The notes: generated from the letters alone by a model not told the origin. Shown: positions 17,922 through 27,023, numbered from the stretch's first letter. The stretch: DNA of 64,000 nucleotides from Streptococcus sp. D7B5 (GCF_029691405.1 NZ_CP121467.1:558001-622000); one strand, 5' to 3'. Made by a program: numbers and translations.

Positions 17922-17940
17922 GGAGAGAAAGGAGATGACT

Positions 17941-18636
17941 ATGACAGAAATGAAACATGAAATTGATGCAAACTTTGCAGGACGTCTCAATATCCTGCGT
18001 GCAGGTGTTCTCGGTGCCAATGACGGGATTATTTCCATCGCTGGAGTCGTTATCGGTGTTGCCAGTGCGACGAGCAATATCTGGATTATCTTTTTATCAG
18101 GATTGGCAGCTATCCTCGCTGGTGCTTTTTCTATGGCAGGTGGCGAATATGTCTCTGTATCCACTCAGAAAGACACGGAAGAAGCCGCTGTTGCTAGAGA
18201 ACAGTTGCTATTGGATAAGGACATCGAATCTGCAAAACAATCCCTCTACGCTGCTTACCTTCAAAATGGTGAGTGTGAAACGTCCGCCCAACTTTTGACC
18301 AACAAGGCCTTTTTAAAGAATCCACTCAAAGCCTTGGTTGAGGAAAAATACGGTATCGAGTACGAAGAATTTACCAATCCTTGGCATGCTGCTATCTCTA
18401 GCTTTATCGCCTTTGTACTGGGAAGTCTTCCTCCTATGCTTTCGATCACCGTCTTTCCAAGTGACTATCGTATTCCTGCTACTGTCTTTATCGTGGCCCT
18501 TTCCCTTCTCGTCACTGGCTATACCAGTGCTAAACTAGGCAAGGCACCTACGAAAACTGCTATGATCCGTAACCTCTGTATCGGACTTCTCACCATGGGA
18601 GTGACTTACCTGTTTGGACAACTCTTCAGCATTTAA
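17941..18636 (+). CDS. VIT1/CCC1 family transporter, probably iron or manganese
   Basis: Encodes 231 residues of the vacuolar-iron-transporter-like family: LRAGVLGANDGIISIAGVVIGVA near the N-terminus, GAFSMAGGEYVSVSTQKDTE in helix 2 and after, a cytosolic metal-binding-type helical region (about 70-135) and three more helices. Eukaryotic members export Fe2+ or Mn2+ from the cytosol. The bacterial substrate is inferred. The frame is open upstream, but AAAGGAG (17928-17934) sits right for the ATG at 17941 and abuts the ATG at 17935. A terminator follows. Confidence 0.87.
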   Translation: MTEMKHEIDANFAGRLNILRAGVLGANDGIISIAGVVIGVASATSNIWIIFLSGLAAILAGAFSMAGGEYVSVSTQKDTEEAAVAREQLLLDKDIESAKQSLYAAYLQNGECETSAQLLTNKAFLKNPLKALVEEKYGIEYEEFTNPWHAAISSFIAFVLGSLPPMLSITVFPSDYRIPATVFIVALSLLVTGYTSAKLGKAPTKTAMIRNLCIGLLTMGVTYLFGQLFSI

Positions 18637-18645
18637 GATAAAGAA

Positions 18646-18676
18646 ATACCTCGATGAATATCGAGGTATCTTTTTT
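18646..18676. terminator. Terminator after the VIT gene, probably bidirectional
   Basis: Perfect 10-bp stem ATACCTCGAT (18646-18655) / ATCGAGGTAT (18660-18669) with a GAAT loop, then CTTTTTT. It separates convergent genes. Confidence 0.9.
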
Positions 18677-20663
18677 ACATTTGCACAATCTTGCGATAAC
18701 TTCTTGAGGTAATCATAAAGATTAAGACATAGACGATGAGGAAGATAGCACAGATGGACAATGTGACGGTCAACATCATGGTCGCATCTAGGACCCCAAT
18801 GACTTTTAGGATGAGGCTAAGCATATGATAGGCAAAGGCAAGGTGTAGGAAGGCAAAGAGCAATGGAAGGAAGAAAACAGTTAGGACCTGTTTGTTGATG
18901 GTTTGCTTGATTTGTTTTTGATCGAGTCCAACCTTTTGCAAAATGATAAAACGTTCACGGTCTTCATAGCCCTCAGAGATTTGTTTGTAGTAGATGACCA
19001 GAATAGTTCCGACCATAAAGATAATGGAGAGGAAAACACCAATAAAGAAGACCCCACCAAAGAAAGCACTCATCTGTGCACTGCTATCAGCCAGATTGCT
19101 TCCGTAAACATAACTTCCTTCTTTACTTAATTCTCTATTGAAGTTATCAAGTGATTTTGTAAAGTCGTCAGCAAGTTTGATCTGTTCTTCCTCACTAGCT
19201 GTTACATTCATACCAGCATAAAGTTGATCGAAGAGAGAGGAATCCGGATATTGATCAATAAAGGCCTGCAGATTAGGAACAACAAGATAATTGTAGTCAG
19301 ATGTGAGAATGTTATACTGATTTGGCACATGTCCCAGAATGAAATCAGTTTTAATTTCTTCTTTAACTGTGTAGGTCTGATTATTTAAAGTGAGTTCTTT
19401 CTGTCCTTGAAGTTCCTTATTCTTGGTAAACAACCCAACTTCATTGCCTGAAAGGGAGAGTTTTTTACCAGTCATGTTTTCATAGTCTTTTTGGTCAAAG
19501 ACCATGAAAATGGTTTTAGGTTGGACACGATTTTGACCTTTCTCAAAAATTGTTAATTTCGTACCTTCTTGGTTTGCTACACCAAAGTTACTGTATGTAA
19601 GGACTTCTTTCTTTGTAACCGTTAATCCCTTATCACTAGCAAACTGACTCAAAAGTTTATCTAAATCTTCTTTTTCAACATTTCGCCCTGTAATTCCAAA
19701 ATCATGTGGATTCATGAATTTCTTGAAAGTTTCAGAGCCCTTAAAGATACTGGTTGCTGCTGACATGGTTACCAAGACCATGGTTGAGAGAATAGCAATC
19801 GTTGCAAGACCCACCGCATTTTTCTTCATACGGAAGATGAGGTTGGATACGGAAATCATGTTGTTGGGTTGGTAATAGTAACGCTTGTTTTTCTTCAAGA
19901 TTTGTAGGAATACTGTAATCCCTGCATTGAACAAGAGATAGGTACCAAAGATTACCAGTAAGACTGCCACAAAGAAAATCAGAACAGCAGAAAGTGGGTT
20001 TTCGACTGTTACTGCTAGGTAGTAACCTGCTCCCAAACTAATCAGACCTAGAATGGTTTGGACACCTAAGAAACGTCCTTTTTTCTCACCACTGGCTTTT
20101 TCACGAGAGAGCTGAAGGGCATTCATGCGTGCGATGCGAAAGGCATTGATAAAAATTAGACCTAGGAAGATAACTCCAAAGACGATGAGAACTAGGATAA
20201 AGACAATTGGTTGGAAAGTCGAAACGAGCTCTACTTTCATTTTCATCAACTTCAGAAGAAGGGCAAAGATTAGCTTATCAAAGAGAGCTCCTAGACCGAG
20301 ACCAGCTGTCAAGGTTAAGGAACCAAAAATAAGAAGCTCCTTAAAAACCATACTGATCAAATGGCGCTTTTCAAGCCCCAGCATACCATATACACCCAGC
20401 TCCTTGGAGCGGTTCTTCATGACAAAACTATTGGCATAAAGCACGATAATGGCAGAGGCAAGTGTCACTACGATAAGACCTAGTTGTAGGGTAAATTGAA
20501 TAGAAGATCCACCACGCATTTCTACCATTTTAGGATTAAAAGTTAATGAATAAAATAGATAGCTGATGGTCACAGCCAAGAGAACAGCTAAAGCAAAGGG
20601 ATAGTAGAGTTTGCGGTTTTTGATTAAGTTCGAAACCGCTAACTTATTGGTCAATCGAAACAT
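18675..20663 (-). CDS. Bce-type ABC transporter permease (antimicrobial peptide resistance)
   Basis: Encodes 662 residues with the BceB layout: one N-terminal helix, blocks of FtsX-like helices, and a large extracellular domain (about residues 310-515) between helices 7 and 8. Such transporters free peptide antibiotics (bacitracin, lantibiotics) from cell-wall lipid intermediates and also act as sensors for BceS-type kinases. It starts one base after the ATPase gene ends. No two-component system is adjacent, so regulation must be in trans. The class is secure; the exact antibiotic is unknown. Confidence 0.88.
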   Translation of the reverse strand: MFRLTNKLAVSNLIKNRKLYYPFALAVLLAVTISYLFYSLTFNPKMVEMRGGSSIQFTLQLGLIVVTLASAIIVLYANSFVMKNRSKELGVYGMLGLEKRHLISMVFKELLIFGSLTLTAGLGLGALFDKLIFALLLKLMKMKVELVSTFQPIVFILVLIVFGVIFLGLIFINAFRIARMNALQLSREKASGEKKGRFLGVQTILGLISLGAGYYLAVTVENPLSAVLIFFVAVLLVIFGTYLLFNAGITVFLQILKKNKRYYYQPNNMISVSNLIFRMKKNAVGLATIAILSTMVLVTMSAATSIFKGSETFKKFMNPHDFGITGRNVEKEDLDKLLSQFASDKGLTVTKKEVLTYSNFGVANQEGTKLTIFEKGQNRVQPKTIFMVFDQKDYENMTGKKLSLSGNEVGLFTKNKELQGQKELTLNNQTYTVKEEIKTDFILGHVPNQYNILTSDYNYLVVPNLQAFIDQYPDSSLFDQLYAGMNVTASEEEQIKLADDFTKSLDNFNRELSKEGSYVYGSNLADSSAQMSAFFGGVFFIGVFLSIIFMVGTILVIYYKQISEGYEDRERFIILQKVGLDQKQIKQTINKQVLTVFFLPLLFAFLHLAFAYHMLSLILKVIGVLDATMMLTVTLSICAIFLIVYVLIFMITSRSYRKIVQM

Positions 20664-20664
20664 A

Positions 20665-21423
20665 CTAATTCACCTCGCTTGCCATAACAGTCAAAGTATC
20701 AGAGATTTCTTGGAACATCTGACGCTCTGTCTTATCTCCACGGTAGATTTGGTTGTAAAGAATGCCGTCTTTGATAAAGAGAACGCGCTTGGCCCTGCTG
20801 GCTGCTGCCGTTGAGTGGGTTACCATGAGAATAGTTTGACCGCGTTCATTGATTTCATCAAATACATCGAGTAAGGCTGCAGATGACTTGGAATCAAGGG
20901 CTCCTGTTGGCTCATCCGCAAGGAGAATTTCAGGTTCTGTGATGATGGCGCGTGCTACTGCTACCCGCTGTTTTTGACCACCAGAGATCTCGAAAGGGTA
21001 CTTCTCTTGCAATTGGTTGATACCCAAATTTTCAGCGGTTACTACCAATTTTTTCATCATCTCCGTAATGGGTTTTCGAGATAAAACTAGCGGAAGCAAG
21101 ATATTGTCCTTAACAGACAGGGTATCTAACAGGTTAAAGTCTTGGAAGACAAATCCCAACTTCTCACGACGGAAACTCGAAGCCTGTGAATTCTTAATAG
21201 TGGCTGTGTCGGTTCCATTCAGGTAAACCTGCCCGCGAGTCGGTTTATCCAGCATAGCTAGGATGTTGAGCAGGGTTGACTTTCCTGAACCAGACTCACC
21301 CATGATGGCAACATAGTCACCCTTCTCTACGGTAAAGTGAATATCTTTGAGGGCCTCAACTTGGTTGCCTTGGAAACGTGTTTTATAGATTTTTTGAACG
21401 TGTTTTACATCTAAAAGTGTCAT
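20665..21423 (-). CDS. Bce-type ABC transporter ATP-binding protein
   Basis: The 252-residue ATPase partner of the following permease. Walker A GESGSGKSTL (near 41-50), Q-loop VFQDFNLLDTL, signature [14 protein letters not shown], Walker B EILLADEPTGALD and switch VTHSTAA are all present, and the LNGTDTATI region fits the MacB/BceA class. RBS GGAGAAAATC lies in the 13-base gap after a 36-residue ORF, so translation of the three is likely coupled. Confidence 0.93.
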   Translation of the reverse strand: MTLLDVKHVQKIYKTRFQGNQVEALKDIHFTVEKGDYVAIMGESGSGKSTLLNILAMLDKPTRGQVYLNGTDTATIKNSQASSFRREKLGFVFQDFNLLDTLSVKDNILLPLVLSRKPITEMMKKLVVTAENLGINQLQEKYPFEISGGQKQRVAVARAIITEPEILLADEPTGALDSKSSAALLDVFDEINERGQTILMVTHSTAAASRAKRVLFIKDGILYNQIYRGDKTERQMFQEISDTLTVMASEVN

Positions 21424-21436
21424 GATTTTCTCCTTC

Positions 21437-21547
21437 TTAATATCCCATCATTTGAAACTGTGCTTGCATCATAGCGCATCCGAGTTGAACACGCTCGATA
21501 TCTTTTTGACTTGGTTTTCTTCTTTTCTTTTGTAAAATTCTTTTCAT
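21437..21547 (-). CDS. 36-residue small ORF ahead of the Bce transporter
   Basis: The frame runs ATG (21547) to TAA (21437) with a near-perfect AAAGGAG 7 bases before the ATG. It starts MKRILQKKRRKPSQKDIERV and has a very basic first half, then a Met/Gln-rich uncharged end (GCAMMQAQFQMMGY). It ends 13 bases before the ATPase start codon. It could be a regulatory leader ORF, a small transporter subunit, or a real peptide. No family recognised. The strong RBS and operon position make chance unlikely. Confidence 0.65.
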   Translation of the reverse strand: MKRILQKKRRKPSQKDIERVQLGCAMMQAQFQMMGY

Positions 21548-21631
21548 GGTTTTACTCCTTTGTTCTTTATGAGTCTAGTTTATCGCAAAAAAAGACAGCC
21601 TGCCATAACCTAACCTTACAAAAGAGACTTT

Positions 21632-21653
21632 AATCTTACATTTTTGTAAGATT
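21632..21653 (-). promoter_or_regulatory. BceR-type response-regulator binding site
   Basis: The perfect 9-base arms AATCTTACA (21632-21640) and TGTAAGATT (21645-21653) contain TTACA-N4-TGTAA, matching the known BceR-family consensus TNACA-N4-TGTAA. A further TTACA half-site lies at 21616-21620. It is about 85 bases upstream of the 36-residue ORF and should activate that ORF and the transporter in response to peptide stress. Confidence 0.72.
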
Positions 21654-21803
21654 GAAGAATATCAAGCAATTTCGCTATCAACATTTTACCATAAAAGAAA
21701 GGCAAGAAGAAAACCCTTGCTAATGCAAGGGTAAAGGTTCACTTCTTTTTCTGATGACTTTGAGAAATAAGGAAAATGTCTATAAACTATTTTCAAAACT
21801 GAC

Positions 21804-22076
21804 TCACCAAAACCAGCCATCATTGTCTTCAATGGCTTGGGCTTCCTTACGTTTGCGTGGTCCTGTTCCGTACATTTCGGCATCGATTTCTTCCTTAGTT
21901 GGCAGGATAGAGGCAAGGATGATGTAGATTATCACACCAATTCCAAAATTTGCTACGGTAAAAATGGCGAAGAGAAAGCGGACTAGGGTTACATCAAAAT
22001 TCCACTTGTCTGATAGCCCAGCTAAAACTCCTGACACCATACGATTTCGTCTCATTTTATAAAATTTTGTATTCAT
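21804..22076 (-). CDS. PspC-domain membrane protein
   Basis: Encodes 90 residues: MNTKFYKMRRNRMVSGVLAG starts a PspC domain with the usual short motif before one long hydrophobic helix (about 35-60), then a charged tail ending in DNDGWFW. PspC proteins respond to membrane stress; in Gram-positives the small versions can bind or act with LiaF-like systems. The frame extends upstream, but GAGGAAAC sets the start at 22076. An extended -10 (TGC-TATACT) lies near 22108-22116. Confidence 0.85.
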   Translation of the reverse strand: MNTKFYKMRRNRMVSGVLAGLSDKWNFDVTLVRFLFAIFTVANFGIGVIIYIILASILPTKEEIDAEMYGTGPRKRKEAQAIEDNDGWFW

Positions 22077-22135
22077 GATTGTTTCCTCTTTCGGTATTCT
22101 TACAAGTAGTATAGCATGAAACAGGTTCACAAACA

Positions 22136-22579
22136 TCAGTCCTTAGGCCGATTTAAGATGACGAGTTTGCCACGGCAGACGCCACAACGATAGCGCTTGG
22201 TATCAATCCTACGCTTGCGCTGATAAGTTTGCTGGCAGGATTGACACTGATAGACTAGGTAACTACTTTGGGCTCTCAAAGGTGGGACAAAGCGTAGCCC
22301 ATCAACTTCCTTCAAAAGTTTCTTAAAATCTCGGTCCTTATGTCGATAACCCTTTTTCTGAAAATAAAGGTGATAGTGACAGAGTTCATGGCGTACGATT
22401 TTGCGAAAGACTTCCAAACCTAGTTCCTGATAAACCTTGGGATTAAAGTCCAAGTGCCCATCCTTGGGGAAAAATCGTCCACCTGTCGTTCGCAGACGAG
22501 AATTCCACTGGACTTGGTGGGTAAAAGGTCTACCAAAGTCTTCGAGGGAAACAAACTGAACGTACTCAGTCAGTTTCAT
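22136..22579 (-). CDS. SprT-like zinc protein
   Basis: Encodes 147 residues of the SprT/SprL family: the zinc-protease-type motif HELCHYH (near 66-72) and a C-terminal zinc ribbon CQSC...CGVC (near 113-137). Eukaryotic Spartan cuts DNA-protein crosslinks; the bacterial role is not known. It overlaps tex by 14 bases, so it is co-translated with it. Confidence 0.87.
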   Translation of the reverse strand: MKLTEYVQFVSLEDFGRPFTHQVQWNSRLRTTGGRFFPKDGHLDFNPKVYQELGLEVFRKIVRHELCHYHLYFQKKGYRHKDRDFKKLLKEVDGLRFVPPLRAQSSYLVYQCQSCQQTYQRKRRIDTKRYRCGVCRGKLVILNRPKD

Positions 22580-24695
22580 TTGGAGCTAAGAGCGACAGAT
22601 TAACTTTTTCACGTTCAGTATCGATTTTTTTAACCCAAACCGTTACCAAATCTCCAACTGACACCACTTGGCTGGGATGTTTGATAAATTTACGACTCAT
22701 ATGGGAAATATGAATCAAGCCGTCCTCGTGAATCCCGATATCAACGAAGGCACCGAAGTCAACGACATTCCGCACCACACCTTCCAGTTTCTGGCCGACT
22801 TTTAAATCCTTGATATCCAAGACATCTTGACGGAGTACAGGTGCATCAAAAGAATCACGGAAATCTCGACCTGGTTTGAGAAGGTCGGCAATAATATCTT
22901 TAAGGGTTTCTGGGCCAAGATCTAGTTCTTGCGCCATCTCCTTAACTGAAAGGGACTTAAGCTTATTTTGTGCTTCTTCATTCAACTCCTTGATATCCAA
23001 GCGTTTGAAAAGCTCCTTAACCGCAGCATAGTTCTCTGGATGAACTCCTGTATTATCAAGGATATTGCTACTTTCAGGAATACGGAGGAAACCTGCAGCT
23101 TGCTCAAAGGCTTTGGCACCTAGACGAGGAACCTTCTTGATTTGAGAACGTGAAGTGATTTTTCCTTCTTCCTCACGGTATTTGACGATATTTTCAGAAA
23201 TGGTTTTATTGAGTCCAGCTACGTGGGAAAGAAGAGCTGGGCTGGCTGTATTGACATTGACACCGACTTGGTTAACCACCGTATCTACGACAAAGTCCAG
23301 ACTCTCAGACAGTTTCTTCTGACTGACATCGTGCTGGTATTGACCGACACCGATTGACTTGGGATCAATTTTGACCAATTCAGCAAGGGGATCTTGCAAA
23401 CGTCGAGCGATCGAGATAGCAGAGCGTTTTTCAACGGTCAAGTCTGGAAACTCCTGACGAGCTAGTTCACTAGCAGAATAGACAGAAGCGCCACTTTCAT
23501 TGACGATAACATAGCTGACTTCTGGAAAATCTTTCAGAACTTCCGCCACAAAGGCTTCACTTTCACGACTGGCCGTTCCATTTCCGATGGCAATAATTTC
23601 CACGCCATACTGACCGATCAAGTCGGCTAAGTCTCGCTTGGCTTCTTCGATTTGACGATCGGAGGCTGGTTTTACTGGATAAATGACTTGAGTCGTCAGC
23701 ATTTTCCCTGTTGCATCAACGACAGCTAGCTTGGCACCTGTACGAAAGGCTGGGTCAAATCCTAGAACCACGCGCCCTTTCAGCGGAGCAACCAAGAGGA
23801 GATTGCGCAGATTGTCAGAAAAGAGTTGGATAGCCCCTTCTTCCGCTTTCTCAGTCAACTCTGTCCGAATGCGTCGCTCAATAGCAGGCAATACCTTTTT
23901 CTTAACTGACTGTTGGACAACTTCATCTATATAGGCATTTTTGACTTTAAAACGAGCACCAAAGAAAGATAAGATACGGTCCGTCGCATGTTCAAAGCCA
24001 ACCTTCAAAATACCTAATTTTTCCCCACGGTTGAGAGCCAAGGTACGATAGCCCTGCATGTTGCCAACTGTCTCTGAAAAATCATAATAAATCTGAAAAA
24101 CTTGTTTTTCATCGAGATTTTCACCCTTGACTTGCGAAGTGATTTTAGAGTGTCTCAACACTTCCTGATAGGTCATAGCACGTAGATTGACATCTTCGGA
24201 TAAGGCTTCGACCAAGATATCAACCGCACCAGCCAAGGCTTCTTGACCAGTCGCAAATCCTTCACAGACAAACTTCTCAGCTTCTTTCTCCAAGTCAGCT
24301 ACATCCTGCAAAATCAAGCGAGCAAGAGGAAAGAGTCCAGCTTCACGGGCAATGGTTGCCTTGGTACGACGTTTCTCCTTATAAGGAAGGTAGAGTTCTT
24401 CTACGTCTGCTAATTTTTCAGCTGCCAAAATAGCTGCTTCCAATTCCTTGGTTAGTTTGCCTTGTTCTTGAATCTTAGCTAAGACAGCTTCTTTACGATC
24501 GTTGAGATTTGTCAGACTTTTATCCAGATCAATAATGGCCTTAATCGCTACCTCATCCAGACTACCAGTCATGTCCTTGCGATAACGGGCGATAAAGGGA
24601 ATTGTCGCTCCTTCAGCGGTCAAACTTAGAACGGTATCGATTTGCTTTAAGGTTACACCCAAATCTTGGGAGATTTTTTCATATTTTTTATCCAT
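22566..24695 (-). CDS. tex: Tex-family RNA-binding transcription accessory protein
   Basis: Encodes 709 residues with the Tex layout: helical N-terminus, YqgF-like RNase H fold ([16 protein letters not shown] near 316), helix-hairpin-helix domains around 490-560, and a C-terminal S1 domain (about 633-705: [21 protein letters not shown]). Tex binds nucleic acid and affects transcription and virulence-gene expression. An extended -10 (TGG-TATAAT) ends 6 bases before the ATG, so the mRNA is probably leaderless. Confidence 0.95.
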   Translation of the reverse strand: MDKKYEKISQDLGVTLKQIDTVLSLTAEGATIPFIARYRKDMTGSLDEVAIKAIIDLDKSLTNLNDRKEAVLAKIQEQGKLTKELEAAILAAEKLADVEELYLPYKEKRRTKATIAREAGLFPLARLILQDVADLEKEAEKFVCEGFATGQEALAGAVDILVEALSEDVNLRAMTYQEVLRHSKITSQVKGENLDEKQVFQIYYDFSETVGNMQGYRTLALNRGEKLGILKVGFEHATDRILSFFGARFKVKNAYIDEVVQQSVKKKVLPAIERRIRTELTEKAEEGAIQLFSDNLRNLLLVAPLKGRVVLGFDPAFRTGAKLAVVDATGKMLTTQVIYPVKPASDRQIEEAKRDLADLIGQYGVEIIAIGNGTASRESEAFVAEVLKDFPEVSYVIVNESGASVYSASELARQEFPDLTVEKRSAISIARRLQDPLAELVKIDPKSIGVGQYQHDVSQKKLSESLDFVVDTVVNQVGVNVNTASPALLSHVAGLNKTISENIVKYREEEGKITSRSQIKKVPRLGAKAFEQAAGFLRIPESSNILDNTGVHPENYAAVKELFKRLDIKELNEEAQNKLKSLSVKEMAQELDLGPETLKDIIADLLKPGRDFRDSFDAPVLRQDVLDIKDLKVGQKLEGVVRNVVDFGAFVDIGIHEDGLIHISHMSRKFIKHPSQVVSVGDLVTVWVKKIDTEREKVNLSLLAPNETD

Positions 24696-24701
24696 ATACC
24701 T

Positions 24702-24710
24702 ATTATACCA
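24702..24710 (-). promoter_or_regulatory. tex extended -10 promoter, predicted leaderless
   Basis: Minus-strand TGGTATAAT is followed by AGGTAT and then ATG (24695). The predicted start falls on the A of the start codon. No useful -35 is seen. Confidence 0.6.
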
Positions 24711-24825
24711 TAAGGAACAGCCCTTGTTTCGCCCTACCCTTTTTTACCTCTTTGATTATCAAAATAATCCCTTTTCCACAAAATAATAGTATAATAGAGG
24801 TAGAATGTAGAAAAGAGGTAGGCCC

Positions 24826-24957
24826 ATGGCTGTTAAATTTACAAAAACGGATGACTTGGACAAGATGTTTGAAGAATTCGCAAAACTTCCTGACTTAACA
24901 CAAGTCACTTTTCCAGATGACAAAGATAAAAAAGAAAAAGTTGAGAAGAAAAAATAG
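24826..24957 (+). CDS. 43-residue acidic/lysine-rich small protein
   Basis: The frame MAVKFTKTDDLDKMFEEFAK continues to a Lys-rich end (DDKDKKEKVEKKK) and stops one base before the ATG of the permease gene. RBS AGAGGTAG lies 6 bases upstream and a -10 TATAAT at 24790-24795. The thioredoxin-like secondary-structure look of its first half hints at a short domain, but I recognise no family. The tight spacing to the membrane pair suggests a shared job. Confidence 0.7.
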   Translation: MAVKFTKTDDLDKMFEEFAKLPDLTQVTFPDDKDKKEKVEKKK

Positions 24958-25863
24958 ATGACGATTTTCCAATCTCTTCCTCCTAGTGTATTACAAGCGG
25001 GAGCTATTTTTCTCTCCATCATGATTGAAGCCCTTCCTTTTGTCTTGATTGGGAGTCTCATTTCGGGATTGATTGAGGTCTATATCACACCTGATAAAGT
25101 TTATGAGTTTCTCCCTCGCAATCGTTGGGGGAGGATCTTTTTTGGTACCTTCATTGGCTTTCTCTTTCCTTCTTGCGAATGTGGTATCGTTCCGATTATC
25201 AATCGTTTTCTGGAAAAGAAAGTGCCCAGCTACACAGCGGTTCCTTTTCTGGTGACTGCTCCCATCATCAATCCTATCGTTCTTTTCGCCACATATTCTG
25301 CCTTTGGCAATTCAATAAAACTTGCCTTCTTGCGAGCTCTGGGAGCTATTGTGATTGCTTTGATTCTGGGGATTTTCCTAGGATTTTTCTGGAAGGAACC
25401 CATTCAAAAAGAGAATCCTATCGCTTGCCATGAACATGACTTTTCACACTTGGGTCCCGCTAGAAAAGTGTTTCAGATCTTTATACAAGCTATTGATGAG
25501 TTTTTCGATATGGGGCGTTACTTGGTCTTTGGCTGTCTCTTTGCGGCTATCGTGCAGGTCTATGTCCCGACTCGGATCTTGACCTCTATCAGTGCAAGTC
25601 CAGTCCTTGCGATTCTCTTGCTCATGTTTCTAGCCTTTCTCCTCTCTCTTTGTAGCGAGGCGGACGCCTTTATCGGAGCTTCTCTCCTCTCGAGCTTCGG
25701 CCTAGCGCCAGTCCTTGCCTTTCTGATCATAGGCCCCATGCTTGATATCAAAAATCTCCTCATGATGAAACACTATCTCAAAGTGCGCTTCATCTGGCAA
25801 TTTATGGGTATTGTGACAGTGCTTGTCTTGCTTTATTCTTACATGTTTGGAGTGTTGCTATGA
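24958..25863 (+). CDS. YcgR/DUF318-type permease
   Basis: Encodes 301 residues with about eight helices and the family features SGLIEVYITPDKVYEFLP, FPSCECGIVPI (Cys pair near residue 76) and a second GRYLVFGCL half. These predicted permeases (UPF0718, YraQ/YcgR) occur with TIGR03943 proteins; in Bacillus the ycgR-ycgQ pair is reported to be under zinc control. The substrate is unknown. Starts directly after the stop of the 43-residue gene and overlaps the next by 4 bases. Confidence 0.85.
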   Translation: MTIFQSLPPSVLQAGAIFLSIMIEALPFVLIGSLISGLIEVYITPDKVYEFLPRNRWGRIFFGTFIGFLFPSCECGIVPIINRFLEKKVPSYTAVPFLVTAPIINPIVLFATYSAFGNSIKLAFLRALGAIVIALILGIFLGFFWKEPIQKENPIACHEHDFSHLGPARKVFQIFIQAIDEFFDMGRYLVFGCLFAAIVQVYVPTRILTSISASPVLAILLLMFLAFLLSLCSEADAFIGASLLSSFGLAPVLAFLIIGPMLDIKNLLMMKHYLKVRFIWQFMGIVTVLVLLYSYMFGVLL

Positions 25864-26678
25864 TGCGATTTTTCATTTTACTGGGTTATTTTGCCCTAAC
25901 TCTGTATCTGCAGCTTTCTGGCAAGCTCAGTCACTACATTAACCTCCACTATTCCTATCTAGTCTATATTTCCATGCTCCTTTCTCTTCTATTGGCTCTG
26001 GTCCAATTCTATATCTGGATCAAGAAAATCAACTCTCGCAGCCATTTAGAAAGTCGTCGAGCTAGACGAATCAGCCTCCTGTTACTGTCACTACCTCTGT
26101 TGATTGGGGTTGCCTTTCCGACAGTAAGTTTGGACTCGAGAACCGTGTCTGCTAAGGGATACCATTTCCCACTTGCTGAGGGAATCGATACTGCTATTCA
26201 GGCAAGCGAAGGAACATCCAGTCAATACCTCAAACCCGATACCAGCACCTATTTTTCCAAATCTGCTTATGAAAAGGAAATGAGGTCTACAGCTGACAAA
26301 TACCTCACCCAACCAACCATTCAAATCACTGATGAAAACTATATGGAGGTCATGGAAGTTCTCTATGACTACCCTCAAGAGTTTGAAGGAAAGAAAATCG
26401 AATTTACAGGCTTTGTCTATAACGATCCTAGCCATCCAGATAGCCAGTTCCTCTTTCGCTTTGGAATCATCCACTGTATCGCCGATTCTGGTGTATATGG
26501 ACTCTTGACAAAGGGGAACTCACGCCAGTATCCTGACAATACTTGGATCACCGCTAGCGGAACCCTGACTCTCCACTACCATAAAGAGCTCAAACAAAAA
26601 CTCCCAACACTAGAGGTTGAGAGTTTCACAAAAGTAGACAAACCAGAAAATCCTTATGTCTATCGCGTGTTTCAATAA
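25860..26678 (+). CDS. TIGR03943 (YcgQ-like) membrane protein
   Basis: Encodes 272 residues: three hydrophobic segments in the first 90 residues, then an extracellular domain with FEGKKIEFTGFVYND and a Cys/His-containing stretch (FGIIHCIADSG, about 200-210), typical of TIGR03943. The family always sits next to a YcgR-type permease and here overlaps it by 4 bases (ATGA). The job of the pair is unknown, possibly metal handling. A strong hairpin follows. Confidence 0.85.
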   Translation: MMRFFILLGYFALTLYLQLSGKLSHYINLHYSYLVYISMLLSLLLALVQFYIWIKKINSRSHLESRRARRISLLLLSLPLLIGVAFPTVSLDSRTVSAKGYHFPLAEGIDTAIQASEGTSSQYLKPDTSTYFSKSAYEKEMRSTADKYLTQPTIQITDENYMEVMEVLYDYPQEFEGKKIEFTGFVYNDPSHPDSQFLFRFGIIHCIADSGVYGLLTKGNSRQYPDNTWITASGTLTLHYHKELKQKLPTLEVESFTKVDKPENPYVYRVFQ

Positions 26679-26680
26679 AA

Positions 26681-26738
26681 AGAGACAATATCAGAATTTC
26701 TGTATTACAGAATTCCAATATTGTCTCTTCATTTTTTT
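26681..26738 (+). terminator. Terminator after the YcgR/YcgQ-like pair
   Basis: The 12-bp outer stem AAGAGACAATAT (26681-26692) / ATATTGTCTCTT (26719-26730) continues after an internal loop as GAATTTCTG / CAGAATTC. A T-rich tract (26733-26739) follows. Confidence 0.85.
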
Positions 26739-26861
26739 CTTATACTCATTTCAATCTAACAAACTAGCTTACTTTTTGTTCTTTTCTCTGACAGAATGTT
26801 CAGAAACCCATTTAGAATAGCTTATCATTTTTTTCAATTTGCTTTTCTGTTAAATAGACTG

Positions 26862-27023
26862 TCATCTTTCCAACAAAGCTTTGAAAACATCGTCGTATTC
26901 ATCAAAAATTGTATCCAATTTCAAGTTAAAGGCATCATCAGATACATAAGAGACCTGATGATCCAATTCTTCAGGAGTAAAGATAATTTCACCACTTGGA
27001 ATATTGAATTCGCCTGTAATCAT
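26862..27023 (-). CDS. 53-residue acidic ORF, probably the front of a decayed gene
   Basis: The frame ATG (27023) to TGA (26862) starts MITGEFNIPSGEIIFTPEEL and is rich in Asp and Glu. After the stop, the same frame continues through a second stop and gives a plausible tail (MISYSKWVSEHSVREKNKK) to 26769, for 85 codons in all. The RBS is weak (AAGAGAC). It may be an intact small gene or, more likely, an 84-residue gene with two stops. I recognise no family. The rest of 26739-27130 holds nothing else I can support. Confidence 0.4.
   Translation of the reverse strand: MITGEFNIPSGEIIFTPEELDHQVSYVSDDAFNLKLDTIFDEYDDVFKALLER

Noticed and set aside
17724-18164. 147-codon upstream extension of the second Cof phosphatase frame
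   Set aside because: It is antisense to the VIT gene start and promoter; the ATG at 17723 has a ribosome binding site and begins at the conserved HAD motif.
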